Shown here: piece after piece, positions 1-12,540 of the stretch
How positions within the stretch are numbered: position 1 is the first letter of the stretch
Layout of the letters: the number at the start of each line of letters is the position of its first letter
NCBI GenBank assembly: GCA_025200525.1
Contig: CM045762.1
Location: forward strand, 190,055,154-190,119,153
Origin: Camellia lanceoleosa
Taxonomy: Eukaryota > Streptophyta > Magnoliopsida > Ericales > Theaceae
Length of the DNA: 64,000 nucleotides
Direction: 5' to 3'
Notes under the pieces: model-generated
What the model saw: the letters and a program-made list of their open reading frames with translations, nothing else
Database searches by the model: none
Told to the model about the DNA's origin: nothing
Made by a program: the position numbers and the translations under genes

Positions 1-2477
1 AAGTTCCCCCTCTAGTGGTGACTCAAACAGAAGTCATGGAGGCTAACCCGGTGGAGTCGGCGTAAACTGCTTTGGCGCCTTCGGTTGAGGAAACAATGGC
101 CAAATAGAGGGGAGAGAAGCACTCTGCCAAATCCTTAGAGGTCATTGAGCAAGCAGTCGAAAAAGGCTGAGACCTTCTCTCCCTTTGGATCTTACGACAT
201 CATTTACTATTCAGCCAAAGGTGAAGGGTCAATTGTCCCAATCGGAGCCTCAGCAATGAAGGATCTTGGTGTGGCTCTAAGAGTGGCTACTGCTATCACA
301 CTGCCCGTTGACAAGGTAGTATTCCACGCTGAGTTGGATGTAGTTTCAATCGCTTTGGATGCGCAAACGGCCATTCTGGTGAGTCTCTCTCCCGCTTTTG
401 TAACAACCCGGATTTTTTTCCTAAGCCTTTATTTATTTATTATTACTTGATTTTATTTTTGGCTTTATTAATTGCGTAGTTATATAAGAATTTAATGTAA
501 TATATAATTAATTTAATGTGTTAGTTAATAATAATTAATCTGAATATTTATATTTATATACTTATATATATATAAAGAAAATTATTGATATAGATTTTAT
601 ATAAAATATTTATATTTATATATGTTATATTTGTGATTTATTTGTATAATATAATATAACTAGCGTATGCCCGTGCCTAAAGGCACGGTGTAAATAATAT
701 TAAGATTAAAATGCAGTTATAAAAATATATTTGACAGACTGTTCTCCACAATTCCAAACAAATCAAATATAAAAAAATTAAATATCAAATAATGCGCACA
801 AATCAAAAGAAATCAAAAGAAAACTCTTCTATCATTAAAACATTGCAAAATCAATAAAACATTGTGATCCATTGACAAAGATTAAGGGAATAGAACACAT
901 GAAGCAAAACCCACATTATAAGCTCCTTTCTATTTACATTACATTAACAAAACAATTCACACATTTCAAAGCACCAACACTTCAAAGATTCCCCCCCCCC
1001 TCCCAAAAAAAAGAAAAACCATGAAATTGAACAAAGAAAACCATACACAACGATTAAAAAAAAAACGATTGAAAATAATAAATTTCAAACTTTATCTTAT
1101 ACATATCAAACAATTTATTTTTAGTTTAGTACTTAAATTTTGATCAAGCAACTTTTTAACTCAATAAATTTAACATTCAATTTTCAACACTTAATTTTTA
1201 ATTTTCAACTTTATTAAACATTACCAGAGTCCAAACCTTATCATAAGACATAGAACTAAAGTTGGAAAATATAAGTAAAGTAATCTACCTAAAACTCTAT
1301 CTTTTATGTAGTAAGTTTGTATTTGTAAACTTGTTACAAATCTTTTATAGGTTAGGGAAAATTACCGTGGGTAAAACTGATAGCTTGAACTGCCTTCAAT
1401 TATGTATTCATTTGGCGGAAAGATGTTGCTATTGAGACTGGACCGACCGCAAGATTAAGCTTGAGTTTGCATAAAAACCCAATTCAAGTAAAATTAATAC
1501 ATTAAAGACTATCAAATCTTATGAATTTAATAGTTTTTTGAACTTAATTAGCAAGAAAAACAGAGTAAGGGTGTTGAATACTCACAGAGGCCGACTATAA
1601 GTGGTAAATTCACAAGCTTTGAATAACTTATTCCCTGCAGTGTGAGATAAAATCGACATTAGATCTGGGAAAAAGGTATAGATTTTCTTCTTTGCTATAT
1701 ATTTTTCTGGGATAGTATATGACCTCGATATGTGACATAGAACAAATAATTTTCCTAGCCGTTTAGATGTGTTTCTGTTTGTAGTTTTTTGAAAAACGAA
1801 GACAATGAAAAATTCTAAAAATGGCCATCATTTTAATATTTATGATTATATATACATATGAATACTCGAAAATAAGTACCTGTTTAGTTGTGTTTTCATT
1901 TTCTGTCATCTGTTTTTCATTTTTGGAAAAATACCCAGAAATGTGACATAAAACTGGACAATTTTCCTACATAGCCCTGTTTGGTCATGCTTTTGTTTTC
2001 TTTGTTTTTCATGCTTTAAAAAACAAATTAAAAAAAAGGAACAATGAAATGTTAAAATAAAAAATAAAATAAAAAAGTGGTTTTTTTCATTGATAAGCAA
2101 AAACTGGCTGCTATGAAGAATGAATAATGACCCTGCTCTCATGAGTCATATCCCCAGTTTAAGGTGAATACACAATGAAATCTATTGAAAATTCATATGC
2201 CAAAGATTAATGTTTAGGTAAATTAGAAAGAAATAGGATTTCTGGTGCAATATCTTTATATGACTTAATAGATTGGGGTGTTTCTATAAATGTTAATATA
2301 AAAAATAAAATAAAAAAGTGGTTTTTTTCATTGCTAAGAAAAAACGATTTACGAAAATTTGACAAATAATTCCTAAAAAGTGGGTTTTGTTCATTACAAA
2401 AATTTAATTAAATCAAAAACAGTTCACCAACCAACCTTTTTATGTTTGTTCAAAAAATAGAACACCAACCTTTTTAC

Positions 2478-3593
2478 CTGTTTTCTGAAAATGACATTAT
2501 GTGTCCGAGCGTCTCTGATTCTGAAGGCATGACGAAAACATCTCCGCTGGCGTATGCTTGAGAGAGCTCTTCACCTCCTAACATCCATGTGAATACGGCA
2601 GGCATGCCAGAGAACAGCTTTTCCAGATCCTCCCTACCACGAAGAAATCATTCTAGATGAATAAATTTTGCCCATGGTTCTTACTGGAAAATAAATTCAA
2701 GCGATCATCATGGGCCAATTTGTGTATCATTGGATGTAAGCAAAAATATAAAAATAAATAATTCATTTCATTAGATAGCGGTTTGTGGTTTTCAATACAA
2801 AGAATCATTTTATACTATATTCTATAGAGATTGTTCCGGCAATGTTGACAAAACTAAACAGCTAATAAGTCCTTAGAGAAATACCTGTATGGTCCATCTC
2901 CAATAAAAGCAGTTCATGCCTCCTGCATCTGGTCCATGACACTGTTCAATCATACATCCCAAATGTCAATGGTTACAACTTATAATAATTATGAAAAAAA
3001 GCATTATTCCATCAATATTTTGCAAGTAATATTTCCTAAATTGCAAAAGCAGAAAATACTTATCATTTGAAATAAAAGAGCAGTACCTTTTGAGTAAATC
3101 AAAACTCTTCTCAACTCCTAGTCATCCAACATGGACTATCAATGGTCTCTCGGGCTCCCCATTGCTGATTAAAAAAAGAACAATATATTAACATTTGGAG
3201 GAAACTCATATTACATGGCAATGAAATTTTAAGGATTGAAAGAAGGCCATACCTTAGTCTTATTCACATTTCTTGAGAGCGATATTTGGGATGGAAGCTT
3301 TCAGAATCAACACCCTTATTCCAGAGACGAATCTTGTTACCTGAAAATAAACAAAGAATTAACATGGATATGAGCTGCTATTTTCAGAGAAACATTTGAA
3401 AAAAATAAAATGAAAATTCAAGCAGAAGCATAAATGTCAAATTTTGTTATGTGATCAATGTGAAATTTCAGAGAGTTATCTATTGGGCGATGTTCATTTA
3501 CCTGCTGTTACCCTGGCTCCTTCAAGCTCCTTTGCAAGGGCAGCTAATGGAACCAGTGTAAGATCAGCTGCCCTATGAAGAAACTCTGTTAAG
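2478..3593 (-). pseudogene. SQD2: Captured SQD2 (sulfoquinovosyltransferase) fragment, five exons with introns
   Basis: Five consecutive exon pieces read on the minus strand: about 3593-3502 (FLHRAADLTLVP, LEGARVTA), 3340-3253 (KIRLWNKGVDSESFHP), 3170-3086 (SNGEPERPLIVHVG, LGVEKSFDLLKR), 2950-2885 (MDQMQEA, AFIGDGPYR) and 2645-2478 (LEKLFSGMPAVFTWMLG, ELSQAYASGDVFVMP, ESETLG). These are the order and motifs of SQD2, a GT4-family glycosyltransferase that transfers sulfoquinovose from UDP-sulfoquinovose to diacylglycerol in chloroplasts. Introns are retained, so capture was at DNA level. An Arg is replaced by TGA after VHVG, another TGA follows MDQMQEA, and the N- and C-terminal parts are missing. 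It cannot encode an enzyme. Confidence 0.85.
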
Positions 3594-4394
3594 AAAAGAA
3601 CAAAACTTTCATTTATTAGTTTACAAACACGAAAAGTCAGAATCCATGTGAAATTGAGGCTAGAAACGAAAGTTCACATACTTATGACCCACCACATATG
3701 TTTGACCAACCAACTAAAGGTGTATCTTGGTATGTATTTGCAAGTCAAAACAGGAATCGGGCTCAACCCTTGTGGGGTGGCAAGCACACTGTGCAATTCC
3801 CAAAGAGGATATGAAAAAATTTATTGATACAAAGAAATTTTGTTTGATAAAATTTGATATGTATCAGCAGATTTTATTTTATAACAAATCAAATGTTGAT
3901 CAGAAATAAAAACTACATAGAAATTAAAGAGTGAACTTCGAAAGATGACTAATTTTACATAGTGTACATGAAATTACAGAGATATTGTGTTACTTCGCAT
4001 CACAATCAAGATCAATATTCCCATAGAGAAAGCTCAAGCAATTCATCTGAAACCGTCAAAACCACAAACAATTAACTAAATTTTCAGCAATTAAAGCAAC
4101 AATAGGATGATCCACTTGACTGACTTTAATTGGATTCAATTATAAATGCACACATGCCTCACATGCAATGGAGAATTCAAAAATTTTGAGTCCCATAAAT
4201 AACCACCTAGATTTTTCATAACAGGCAACGTTTATCTTCATTCTAACAACACGGATGCAAAAGAAAATGCACGCATAGATATATACACACACAGAGGGGA
4301 ATTTACCTGAGGGAGGAAAGAAGCAAATTGGGGTGTGGGGATAAGAGAAAAGCAAATCTGTGTAACTTGTTCTGGGTCTCTCCCAACTTTGTCT

Positions 4395-4398
<4 letters not shown>

Positions 4399-4450
<52 letters not shown>
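4399..4450. repeat. (CT)n microsatellite
   Basis: An uninterrupted run of about 25 CT dinucleotides inside the Helitron, between the NLR fragment and the SQD2 fragment. Apparent Ser/Leu or Arg/Glu reading frames across it are artefacts of the repeat. Confidence 0.95.
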
Positions 4451-4451
<1 letters not shown>

Positions 4452-4550
4452 TTCTCAGAATGGCAACGGGTCTATCCTTCACTCCATACCTCATCTCAAC
4501 AAACAACAACGGTGGAGGAAAATAAGGGACTGATACAATACACCAATTTA

Positions 4551-4994
4551 TTAGTAACCCAAATAAACTCCAAATTCAGAAAACAGACAAAAATAACAAC
4601 CGATTGTAGTCTTGATGTCTTGGATATGAGAAGCTATCTCATGTCGTGGCTTTAGTTTAGTGATCGTCCGAGTGACTTTATGCAAGGAACCAAATAGTCT
4701 AGGTTGATTTGGAGAGACCAAGAGAATGTGTTCGTCGATAACATCTTGTATACGATAAGCAACTTGCCTTACTTGTTTCACCCATATTTTCACACCTTCA
4801 TCTCCAATTTTTGCTCTTGATTTTGCGTCTTTTAATAAAGAGTGTATGCATTCCAATTCATCTTTGATACTGGCCATTTCCTTGCGAACACCCCTCAACA
4901 ACTCTACTTCACTGGCTAACAATGGTCCCAAATATTGAATAACAGAGATCACTGCTCTTTCTTCCATTAGTTCTCCCTGCATTGAACACATCAT
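4551..4994 (-). pseudogene. Captured NLR N-terminal coiled-coil (Rx_N) fragment
   Basis: A minus-strand open frame has its probable original start at the Met encoded at about 4967 (MEERAVISVIQYLGPLL). It continues with ELLRGVRKEMASIKDELE, SLLKDAKSRA, GVKIWVKQVRQVAYRIQDVI and DEH. This is the Rx-type coiled-coil domain of CC-NB-LRR immune receptors, including the EDVID-like motif (QDVIDE). Resemblance fades after about 125 residues and there is no NB-ARC P-loop, so only the first domain was captured. It lies in the minus-strand Helitron beside the SQD2 fragment and in the same orientation. A hybrid transcript is possible but nothing in the sequence proves expression. Confidence 0.8.
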
Positions 4995-6561
4995 AACTAT
5001 TAGTTTTGATTATGCTTCAGGTGGGATTGTGTCCATGTAGAAAGGAAGTTAGTTAGATGATGATGATGGTGAAGTTTCAATTCAAAGGCATAGCTCTGTT
5101 TATCAGTTTATGAGAGAGGTGGTAAACTTCAGTCATGGAGAAATTAATTATTTTGGCCACATTTTCCTCCAATAGGTTAGATAAAAGAAAGGCAAAAGTA
5201 TGCAATTGATTGTAGGCAATAATACCTTAGATCACCGAAAGGAAAAGAGACCCCGAAAAGGGTAGGAATCTATGAAAGAAAGGAAAAGAGACCCCGAAAT
5301 CATCACTTTGAATAAGAATTTCATGGATTTGGATAACAATTGATAGAGGAAAAAGTATGCAATTGATTGTAGGCAATAACACCAAAGTGAAGATTTCGAA
5401 TTCTCTTTCTCCTCTTCCTGTTTTGTATCATGGCAGTGCTTTTGTAATTCATTTCTTATATATATTGCTTGATTTAAGTAGAATCTTCATGTTTGTGAGT
5501 GATTTTTGTCTTTGTGGATATAGAAAAGGGTAAAATTCAAGATGTGAGACTCTGATCAAGAAAATATTATTGTTGTCATAGCTAGAATTCTCAAATATAT
5601 TAATATTATAGAGCTAAAAATGCTGAGAAAAATATATAGATATGTGTTTGTAGAACATACCTACAAATTGATGTGCAATTCCAAAAAATGATATCAAAGT
5701 TCCAAATTCCTGGCACCGGCTGCTTTGATGGTTTGTCAGCTTTCAGCAAAAAAATTCACTGTGGGGAAAGACTCTTTGACTCACAGACTTTAGCCCCTGA
5801 GATTTGAATCATATCTGAAGCATATACCATTTTTAGCTCTATGATTCATCAGAATACAACCTCCACCAGCTGTACCTGAATAGATGACTTGTGGACTTAT
5901 TCTTGTGGTATGTATATATATCTCCCTCAATCCGTGAGATCAAGGAAGGAGTTGATCAAGACTACAATCCGTGAGATCAAGGAAGGAGCTGATCAAAACA
6001 AACAAAAATCGTACCTTGCCAAGCATCGGTAGCAAAGAGGGAAAGAGGGTTTCGGTGAGATCTGTTGTGAGAAGGAGAGGACTGAAGTGATAAAGGGGGA
6101 TGAGGAAGAGGCTGTCGTGATGGTGGTGGTCGAGGGATCTGTTGAAGAAGGAGAAACATAGAGGGTCTTGCGAGAGAGAAGAGAGGTGGTCGCGATGGCG
6201 GTGGTCGAGAGGGTTCTGTTGAAGAATAAACAGAAAAGGAGAGAGGGAGAGAGAGATAAAGAAGGAAGGAAGAGACGTGGGTGAGAGCAGAGAGGGAGAG
6301 AGAGACGTGGGTAGGTGAGAAGGTTAAGGAAGAGAAGTGTTTGGGCGGGAAATAAATAATTCAGAGCCGTTGATATATACTGAAGATTGATCTCAGCCGT
6401 CCAAATTAAATGTATCTCTGAGACATTTCTATACATTTTCAAAAAGCCTCTTGCCTTATTATATAGATAGGAAATTAGGTTATTATATATTTAGACTTAG
6501 GTTTATAATATAGTAGAATATAAGAAGTCAATTAGGTTTAGAAGTTAAGAAGAAAGAAAAC

Positions 6562-6564
<3 letters not shown>

Positions 6565-6602
<38 letters not shown>
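6565..6602. repeat. (GA)n microsatellite
   Basis: An uninterrupted GA-dinucleotide run of about 38 bp in the LTR sequence to the right of the Helitron. Confidence 0.95.
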
Positions 6603-6604
<2 letters not shown>

Positions 6605-9401
6605 ATCAAAGAACAAAAAAAAAAGAGTGCTATTGTGTGACGTAAAACAGAGAGACCGGGAGAGAGAAGAGGAAATGAGAAAAAAGATCGTGGTTTTGTT
6701 TTGGTGGCTTTATTAGTTCTTCAAATAATTATTTGATCTTTAAAAAATATTGTGAGTACAAACCCCACTTCCCTTGATTTATATTTAATTTGTTGTTTTT
6801 ATTTATTTATTTATATTTATTTGATGTTGAATTGATTTCATATTTGCATGTAGATGATTGATCGATTTTAATTATTTTGATTAGTTGTGTATGTAAAGTT
6901 TAGGGTTTTTAGATGATTGATTGATTTTAATTATTTGGTTTAGTTGTGTGTGTAAGGTTTAGGATTTTTAGATGATTGATTGATTTTAATCATTTGGTTT
7001 AGTTGTGTATGTAAGGTTTAGGATTTTTAGTTGATTGATTGATTTTAATTATTTTGATTAGTTGTGTATGCCAAGTTTAGGGTTTTTATACAGATTTATT
7101 TTATGGTTGTAATCACACTCATGGTTATATGAAATTAAAATTAATTAGGAACCCATAGATAAATTCCTTATACTCCACCATGACTCCATGGATTGTTGTT
7201 TTATTTGAGTGTTTGTGAGAAAGAGTGTATAAAAAAAAGTGAGGATTATGAGATTTATTTGAATGCCTTAAGCTTGGCACTCTTATATTTGTTCTCATAA
7301 GTGAGATGTTTTGTATATGTATATTATTGCCTCATTCTCATGAGTAGACGAGTGCTTTGATTTACGCGCGTACGTATATGCTAACCATCTAGAGAGTGTG
7401 GGTCAAACTTGTGACAATATCCTCGTGCAAGTTTGGCTTCGGAGCGGTGTTAGGTATACGGGAGGCACATGGGATATATTTGTAAGCCAGAAGTGAAAGG
7501 CCGAAGTGGTGGAGTTAAGGTACAAACAATTTAATTGTGAGTTTATTAGTATAGCGTGAATTGTATTGATTTGTATATGTTCAAAAATAGTAAACGACCT
7601 CGATAAATTATGAAATTTGAGCAGATGCATGTATACGTGATTCTAGACAACTTTTGTGTTTTAACTTTTTATTAAAAAGTTCGATTAGAACTTATAATCG
7701 GATGATCTTGATTATTGTAGTTTTGATTCATTTTAGCAATGTAGAGTTTAGAGGCAGTTTTAATCCACTAAATGAGCTCATTTTTATTGGTTTCGTGTAA
7801 ATTGAAGTAAAACATTATTCTAAACATTTTTTGTGTTTTGAACTTTTCCGAAAAAAATTCATCTTACAGCATTTTCTTTTCGTTTTCAGTTCCAGATTTT
7901 TCGATCAAATTTCGGTTAAGATTTTCTATTAAATTTTTTTCTCAACCTATTCAGTTTCTACTAAATTCGTCGACTTACCCTTTTAGGAAATTTGAATCTG
8001 TACAACTTTTGTTCTTTGAGTTTTGGTCAATTCGAATTATTTAAGCATGAAACGGTGCATTTTTATACTTCTTTAGCAAGTTACTTATGATTAAATTATA
8101 CTAACTTTATTTTTGTTTGCAGGATGGTGGGTCTTACTAACTTTTTATGTAGGGCTGACCCACCATATTTTTATTTCTATTTTATTTATTTTATACTCAA
8201 TTTATATTTCGTTGTGTACGGGCAAGAAACTAAATGCCACCGTATCTCGGGAAACTACCCATTCGTCTCGGTGCGATTAGAACTACTTGTCTTGTCCCAC
8301 AACAACAATTAAATGTATTTTTATTTGTGTCTAGTGGACACGTGGGTGTTAAATCTTGTACTTATACCAGTATACCTATATACTGACCCGTTTTGTCTTT
8401 TGGCAACTCGGGTGCGTTCTGTTTGAGTGCAGCCGAGCTTTCTTTGCAGGATTTGTTGGGGCTACGGTGGTGACATGGAATAACTATAGTTGTTGGACAT
8501 GCCTCTTAGATTTCTTTTGTTTTTCTTGAGTTTAGGGTTGATATTGGTTTATGTAGTTATTATTTTTTTTTTTATGACTTTAGTATTGGGATAATTTGGC
8601 ATGGTTTGTAACCGTACATTATTTAAGTTATTTTGACTATGTATTGTTACTTTAATGTTGGAGGTATTGGTTAGTTCTGAAACTATGGTGGATGGTTTGG
8701 TTGGCGTTTAGTTTTTTTTGTTTTACCCATAGGATTTGGATGATGGAATATTAATTGAGGTTTAGTCCTAATTTAATATTTAATTGTCCAAATTTTGGGG
8801 CGTGACAGCTTTACTTGGGTTAAATTTAATTTTCTTGCTCTAACCTAAGTTTGTTTTCAGACTGCCAAACGGATTGCTGAAATTGGTCGGCGCCAGCATG
8901 AAGCCATTGAATTAACTTTCTCACTAAAAGCCGAAGTGGCAAATGAGCATAATAGAGCCAAGTCGGTGATAGCTGACTTAGCTGTTGCTATGCAAAAGGC
9001 TGAGGCGGACACAAAAAGAGCTGAAAATTAATGCTTGAAAGTGGCTGTGAAGTAGAAGAAGATGAAGCATGTAAATCTGCTTCGTCGTGTTGCTGAAGAA
9101 CGGGTAAACCTTTCGGATGTCGCTTTGAAAATGACAAAAGAAGATATGGAAAAGCTGAAGGCCGACCTTGAAACGGCTAAGAAGACAACAGCTGAGGCGC
9201 AATCGACGACATCAAAAACCTTTGATGATGAGGAGATGTTAGCGATAGAAAAAATATGTTGATAAGGCCCTGAAGTTTGAGAACAGGGGTTTCAAACACT
9301 GCTTCAAGGCCTTAGCAGCTACAAAAGTAACCCTGGAAATGCCGATTCCTTTTAAGCAGCTAGAGGTGGAGCCCTTTGAATTGGATCCTGAAGATCTGTA
9401 A

Positions 9402-10559
9402 GGCCGACCTATTTTTGCGCAGCGGGACTATCATTCTTGTAATTTTTTTGGATTTTTGTTCAGTTTTTAGTTTGTTGTGCTTGCCACTTTTGTTGTTTGT
9501 TAACCGATGTACTCAAGTCGTTTTCACATATAAAGTGAAATGAATGTATCAATTTAGTTTATTAATGAAAACAGTTCGTTGTGCACAAAAAATGTGGTGT
9601 ATTAAAGGAATCAGAATTAGAATGAAAATGATGTATCAAGGAGAACTATAGTAATTCGGTATAGCAATGACATCTTAATTTGGTTCACATATCATATTCT
9701 TAATTCGGTTCAAAGACCAAATATAGTGCAATGATTCGTGGGGTATTCCGTATCAATTTGGCATAACTCTGTTTACACTGCTTAACGCGCTTAATACATT
9801 TATATATATCTGCCCGTCCATGACGTAATGTCGAATACTACAATATTCAACGTGCCAAATAGATTCGTATATTTGTCTCTGCCTGAGTAAGTAATGCCGA
9901 ATACTACAATATTCAACATGTCGAATAGATTTGTTAGTTCAACATGCCGAAAAGATTCATATATCTGCCTCTATCCCAGTGAATGTTACAATGAGTCGAG
10001 TTCGTGGTGGGCATGAATTCCGCACACGTGGCATGATGACAGGGGCATCGAGGATAGTGCAGTCATAATTAATGTAAAATTGCGCCAGCAAATACTCGTA
10101 AATTATAAAGTAATAGAGTGCAGGTAAATGCAAGTAAAAATTGGGGAAAATCTTCAAAAACTATTTACAAATTACTGATAAATTTTACAAACATTAAAGG
10201 GGAAATTTTTAAAAAATGGAGAGTGGAATTTTTTTTCCTCCTAACTAATGAAGGTACAAGATTTATTTTCATAATTGAATGCCTAAATTACTTGTATTTT
10301 CATCATTTTAAAATTATTTTTTCACTCTCCACTTTTTTGATATTCTCCTAATATTAAAATATAAAATTATAAATTTTTTCATTAATTAGTAATTAACTTT
10401 TAAAAATTACACTGATATATATTTCCTAAAAATTATATCACTTGCCCTAAATACACATTTCATTTGTACTTAGGGTTGGTTTGGAAATATACTATCTTAG
10501 GAATTTTTTTTTAACTTTTTAATTAAAATATGAGATAAAAAAATTAACATATTAGGAAT
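9402..10559. other. Gene-free AT-rich interval with a short tandem duplication
   Basis: No gene recognised. At about 9800-9985 there are two to three imperfect copies of a roughly 70-bp unit with the core TCGAATACTACAATATTCAA (9831-9850 and again near 9897). The rest is AT-rich, with long A/T runs and no coding signal. Confidence 0.6.
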
Positions 10560-11625
10560 ATTTTTTACAGAGTTGTTGGGTAGCTCGAATAAGGAGTGGC
10601 CCGAATGGCTCAAAGTGCCAAAACAACATCGTTTTGACACTTTTTGCCCCGATCTCTTTTTCCTTCCCCCTCTTTTTTTCTTTCCTATTTTCTTTCTTTG
10701 TTTTGTCCGAATCCAAACTCATAATCAAAATCAATTTTTTTCCTTTTTCCTTTTTTCTTTTTCCTTCTTCATATTTTCTTCATTTTCTTCCTTCTCCCTA
10801 TCTTTTTCCTTCCTCATTCTCCGAAAATGCTCTGTTTTGGAGATTATAATCACATTGGAAGTGATTTAGGGGTGTCTGAAATAACCACAAGAACAGCTCA
10901 GAAATCTAGACTCACATGCAACAATTCATCTTTTGTATCATCCACCACCTCCACCTCTACAACCACTTTGTCTAAAGCCAATGTTAGTCTCGTTTTCTAA
11001 TCTAAAAGAAACAAAAATGTGATTTGGGTTTGTTTGTAAAAAGCACAAAAAGACGGAGGATGATTGTTGTTCTTTATTTTGTTTTGTTGAGCAAAAAAGG
11101 CAAAATGGGTTAGGAAATCAATCAATTCAGAGTTTTATCGCTGGAATCAGAGCTATGGCGAGAAGTCAGAGGAACTATAAGAAGGCCAAATTGGAGAACT
11201 TGATGATCACTGGACTTAAAATCAAAATCAAAACCCAAAATCAAAACCAAACCCAAAATCAAAATCAATTCCCAAAAATCAAAACCAAACTTAAAACCAA
11301 ACCCATAGCCAAAGATCTAGCTTCTGCCTCTCCGTCTATAGCAATGGATTGAGTTGTGGTGGTTTGAGTGGTTCGCGACCTGGTTACTCTGTTTCCCCTC
11401 TCTTTTTTTTCTTCTCCTCTCTTCCTCATTCTCTCTTTCTCTCGCCTCTCTGTTACTCTCTCTTTCTCTCAAACTAGTTTTAGAGAGAAAAGAAAATTAG
11501 AGAGTAAAGAAAGAAAGAAGGAAAAAGAAAAAGAAAATACAAAAACGATGTCGTTTTGGCACTACCAAGATTCGGGCCATTTGAGACCCATGAATGTCGA
11601 GTTATCAAGCATTTGCCTATTTTTT
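10560..11625. mobile_element. Inverted-repeat element, possibly a non-autonomous DNA transposon
   Basis: The left arm (about 10580-10650: GGCCCGAATGGCTCAAAGTG, then CCAAAACAACATCGTTTTG) matches the right arm in inverted orientation (about 11540-11610: AAAACGATGTCGTTTTGGCA, then GATTCGGGCCATTTGAGAC). Both arms are flanked inward by long pyrimidine or purine tracts. The interior has a short open frame at 11155-11352, largely made of an imperfect AATCAAAACC repeat, with no recognisable domain. Terminal inversion suggests a MITE or MULE-like element. A target duplication was not identified. Confidence 0.5.
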
Positions 11626-11741
11626 AACTTTTTATAAAAAAACAAAAAAAGTGCAAAGGTAAAGAGAAAAGATAATTTAACTTTTCTTTACAATTCTTTA
11701 ATTTTTAAAATTTTTTAATGACTTTTTACTATTTTATAACT

Positions 11742-11994
11742 GGGCAAATTACAAACACCTCCCTTGAGTTTTGGTAAAAATACAGATTCCCCCCTGAGGT
11801 TTGAGAAATTAGAAATTGCCCCTTGAAGGTCAAATTTGCATAACAAATTAGGGGGGAATCTGTATGAAAATAAAAACCTTAGGGGGCTATTTGTTATGGA
11901 AATATAAACCTCAGGGGGCGGGATGTAATTTCTCAAACCTTATGAGGGAATCTGTATTTTCACCAAACCTCGAGAGGGTGTTTGTAATTTTCCC
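11742..11994. mobile_element. Foldback MITE with long terminal inverted repeats
   Basis: The left arm begins GGGCAAATTACAAACACCTC and continues with ACAGATTCCCCCCTGAGG and GAGAAATTAGAAATTGCCCC. The right arm reads almost the same on the other strand (GGGAAAATTACAAACACCCT, ACAGATTCCCTCATAAGG, GAGAAATTACATCCCGCCCC). The arms are about 90 bp each, so the whole element folds back on itself. No ORF. A clear target duplication was not found. Confidence 0.75.
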
Positions 11995-12540
11995 TTTAGA
12001 ACTTACCAAACTTGCCCTTAATTTATCTAAAATTATTTTTTATTTATCTGATATTTTTCTCTATAATAATTAGTTGGATTTTTTTTCACGAACCATTAAA
12101 AAAAAAATGACAATAACCTGGCTGTTCGCGCAAAATGCACGAACCAATAAGGGCCTTCCACGTACCATAGAAAATCTATGTCCAAAATCCAGATTGAAGT
12201 GTAAGCCACTCCAACACTGTAAGCTACGTGGCCTATCTTGGACCAGTCACGTCTCTATTTTAAATTATCTAAACGCCCTCCCATTTGACAATGCCAAACT
12301 CACCCAATATTATAAATTTTTTTCCCCCATTAAGTTTAGGAGAATAATAAATCAATAAAAATAATTACAAAAATATGAAGATGCAAATTAGTCTTTGGTG
12401 CAAGTGAATAACCTAATGAATAAAAATGTAATATGATTTTTATAAAAAAATCAATGACATAATGTGCACAGAAAGTCAATATAATCCAAGTTTTTTTTAA
12501 AAAGTGTTTAATTCTGGAAAAAAAAAATGAAAATATAGGG

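Larger units (their letters stand above)
660..6467 (-). mobile_element. Helitron (minus strand) carrying captured gene fragments
   Basis: Read on the minus strand, the right end starts TCTATATAATAAGGCAAGAG, a classic plant Helitron 5' terminus beginning with TC. The left end finishes with a short hairpin (CCGTGCC-TTTA-GGCACGG), then GCATACG and the terminal CTAG. It lies between host A (659) and T (6468), as expected for Helitron insertion into AT. At 5.8 kb with no visible Rep/helicase ORF, it appears non-autonomous. Its cargo, on the same strand, includes exons of SQD2 and the N-terminus of an NLR gene. The host for this insertion is the LTR at 399-8807. Confidence 0.82.
399..8807 (+). mobile_element. 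Solo-LTR-like insertion (Ty3/gypsy Tekay-type ends) with nested Helitron
   Basis: The insertion starts TGTAACAACCCGGATTTTTT and ends TTTTGGGGCGTGACA, the terminal pattern familiar from Tekay/Del-type chromovirus LTRs (recalled, not searched). It is flanked by a perfect 5-bp duplication GCTTT (394-398 and 8808-8812). Removing the nested Helitron (660-6467) leaves about 2.6 kb with no gag or pol, which suits one LTR left by recombination. It sits in the small intron of the coiled-coil pseudogene. The 6468-8807 part has no gene; it is AT-rich, with a (GA)n run and four imperfect copies of a GATGATTGATTGATTTTAAT-type motif near 6850-7060. Confidence 0.72.
1..9401 (+). pseudogene. Decayed two-exon coiled-coil protein gene, intron filled by mobile DNA
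   Basis: The first exon (open from about 145 to 378) ends at a clean donor, CTG|GTGAGT. The second begins after TTTTCAG at about 8864 and continues in frame (TAIL|TAKRIAEIG). The product is rich in Glu, Lys, Ala and Leu, with heptad-like spacing typical of a coiled coil. It is interrupted by TAA at 9029-9031, TAG at 9053-9055 and a frameshift in an A-run near 9250. After the frameshift the reading resumes as YVDKALKFENRGF and ends with EPFELDPEDL and a stop at 9399-9401. The original intron was about 75 bp and is now about 8.5 kb because of the insertion at 399-8807. Similar Lys/Glu-rich tails occur on plant transposon-associated proteins, but I cannot name the family. The 5' end may lie upstream of the window. 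Confidence 0.55.

Noticed and set aside
1..144. Upstream exon of the coiled-coil gene
   Set aside because: Stop codons occur in the frames and there is no clear acceptor; the true 5' part may lie outside the window.
4328..4655. Ser/Leu-repeat proteins and the Arg/Glu-repeat on the other strand
   Set aside because: Products of the (CT)n microsatellite.
5993..6442. 149-codon minus-strand frame near the Helitron 5' end
   Set aside because: Low-complexity Ser/Leu/Pro/Thr composition, no conserved motif, and it starts within the Helitron terminal region.
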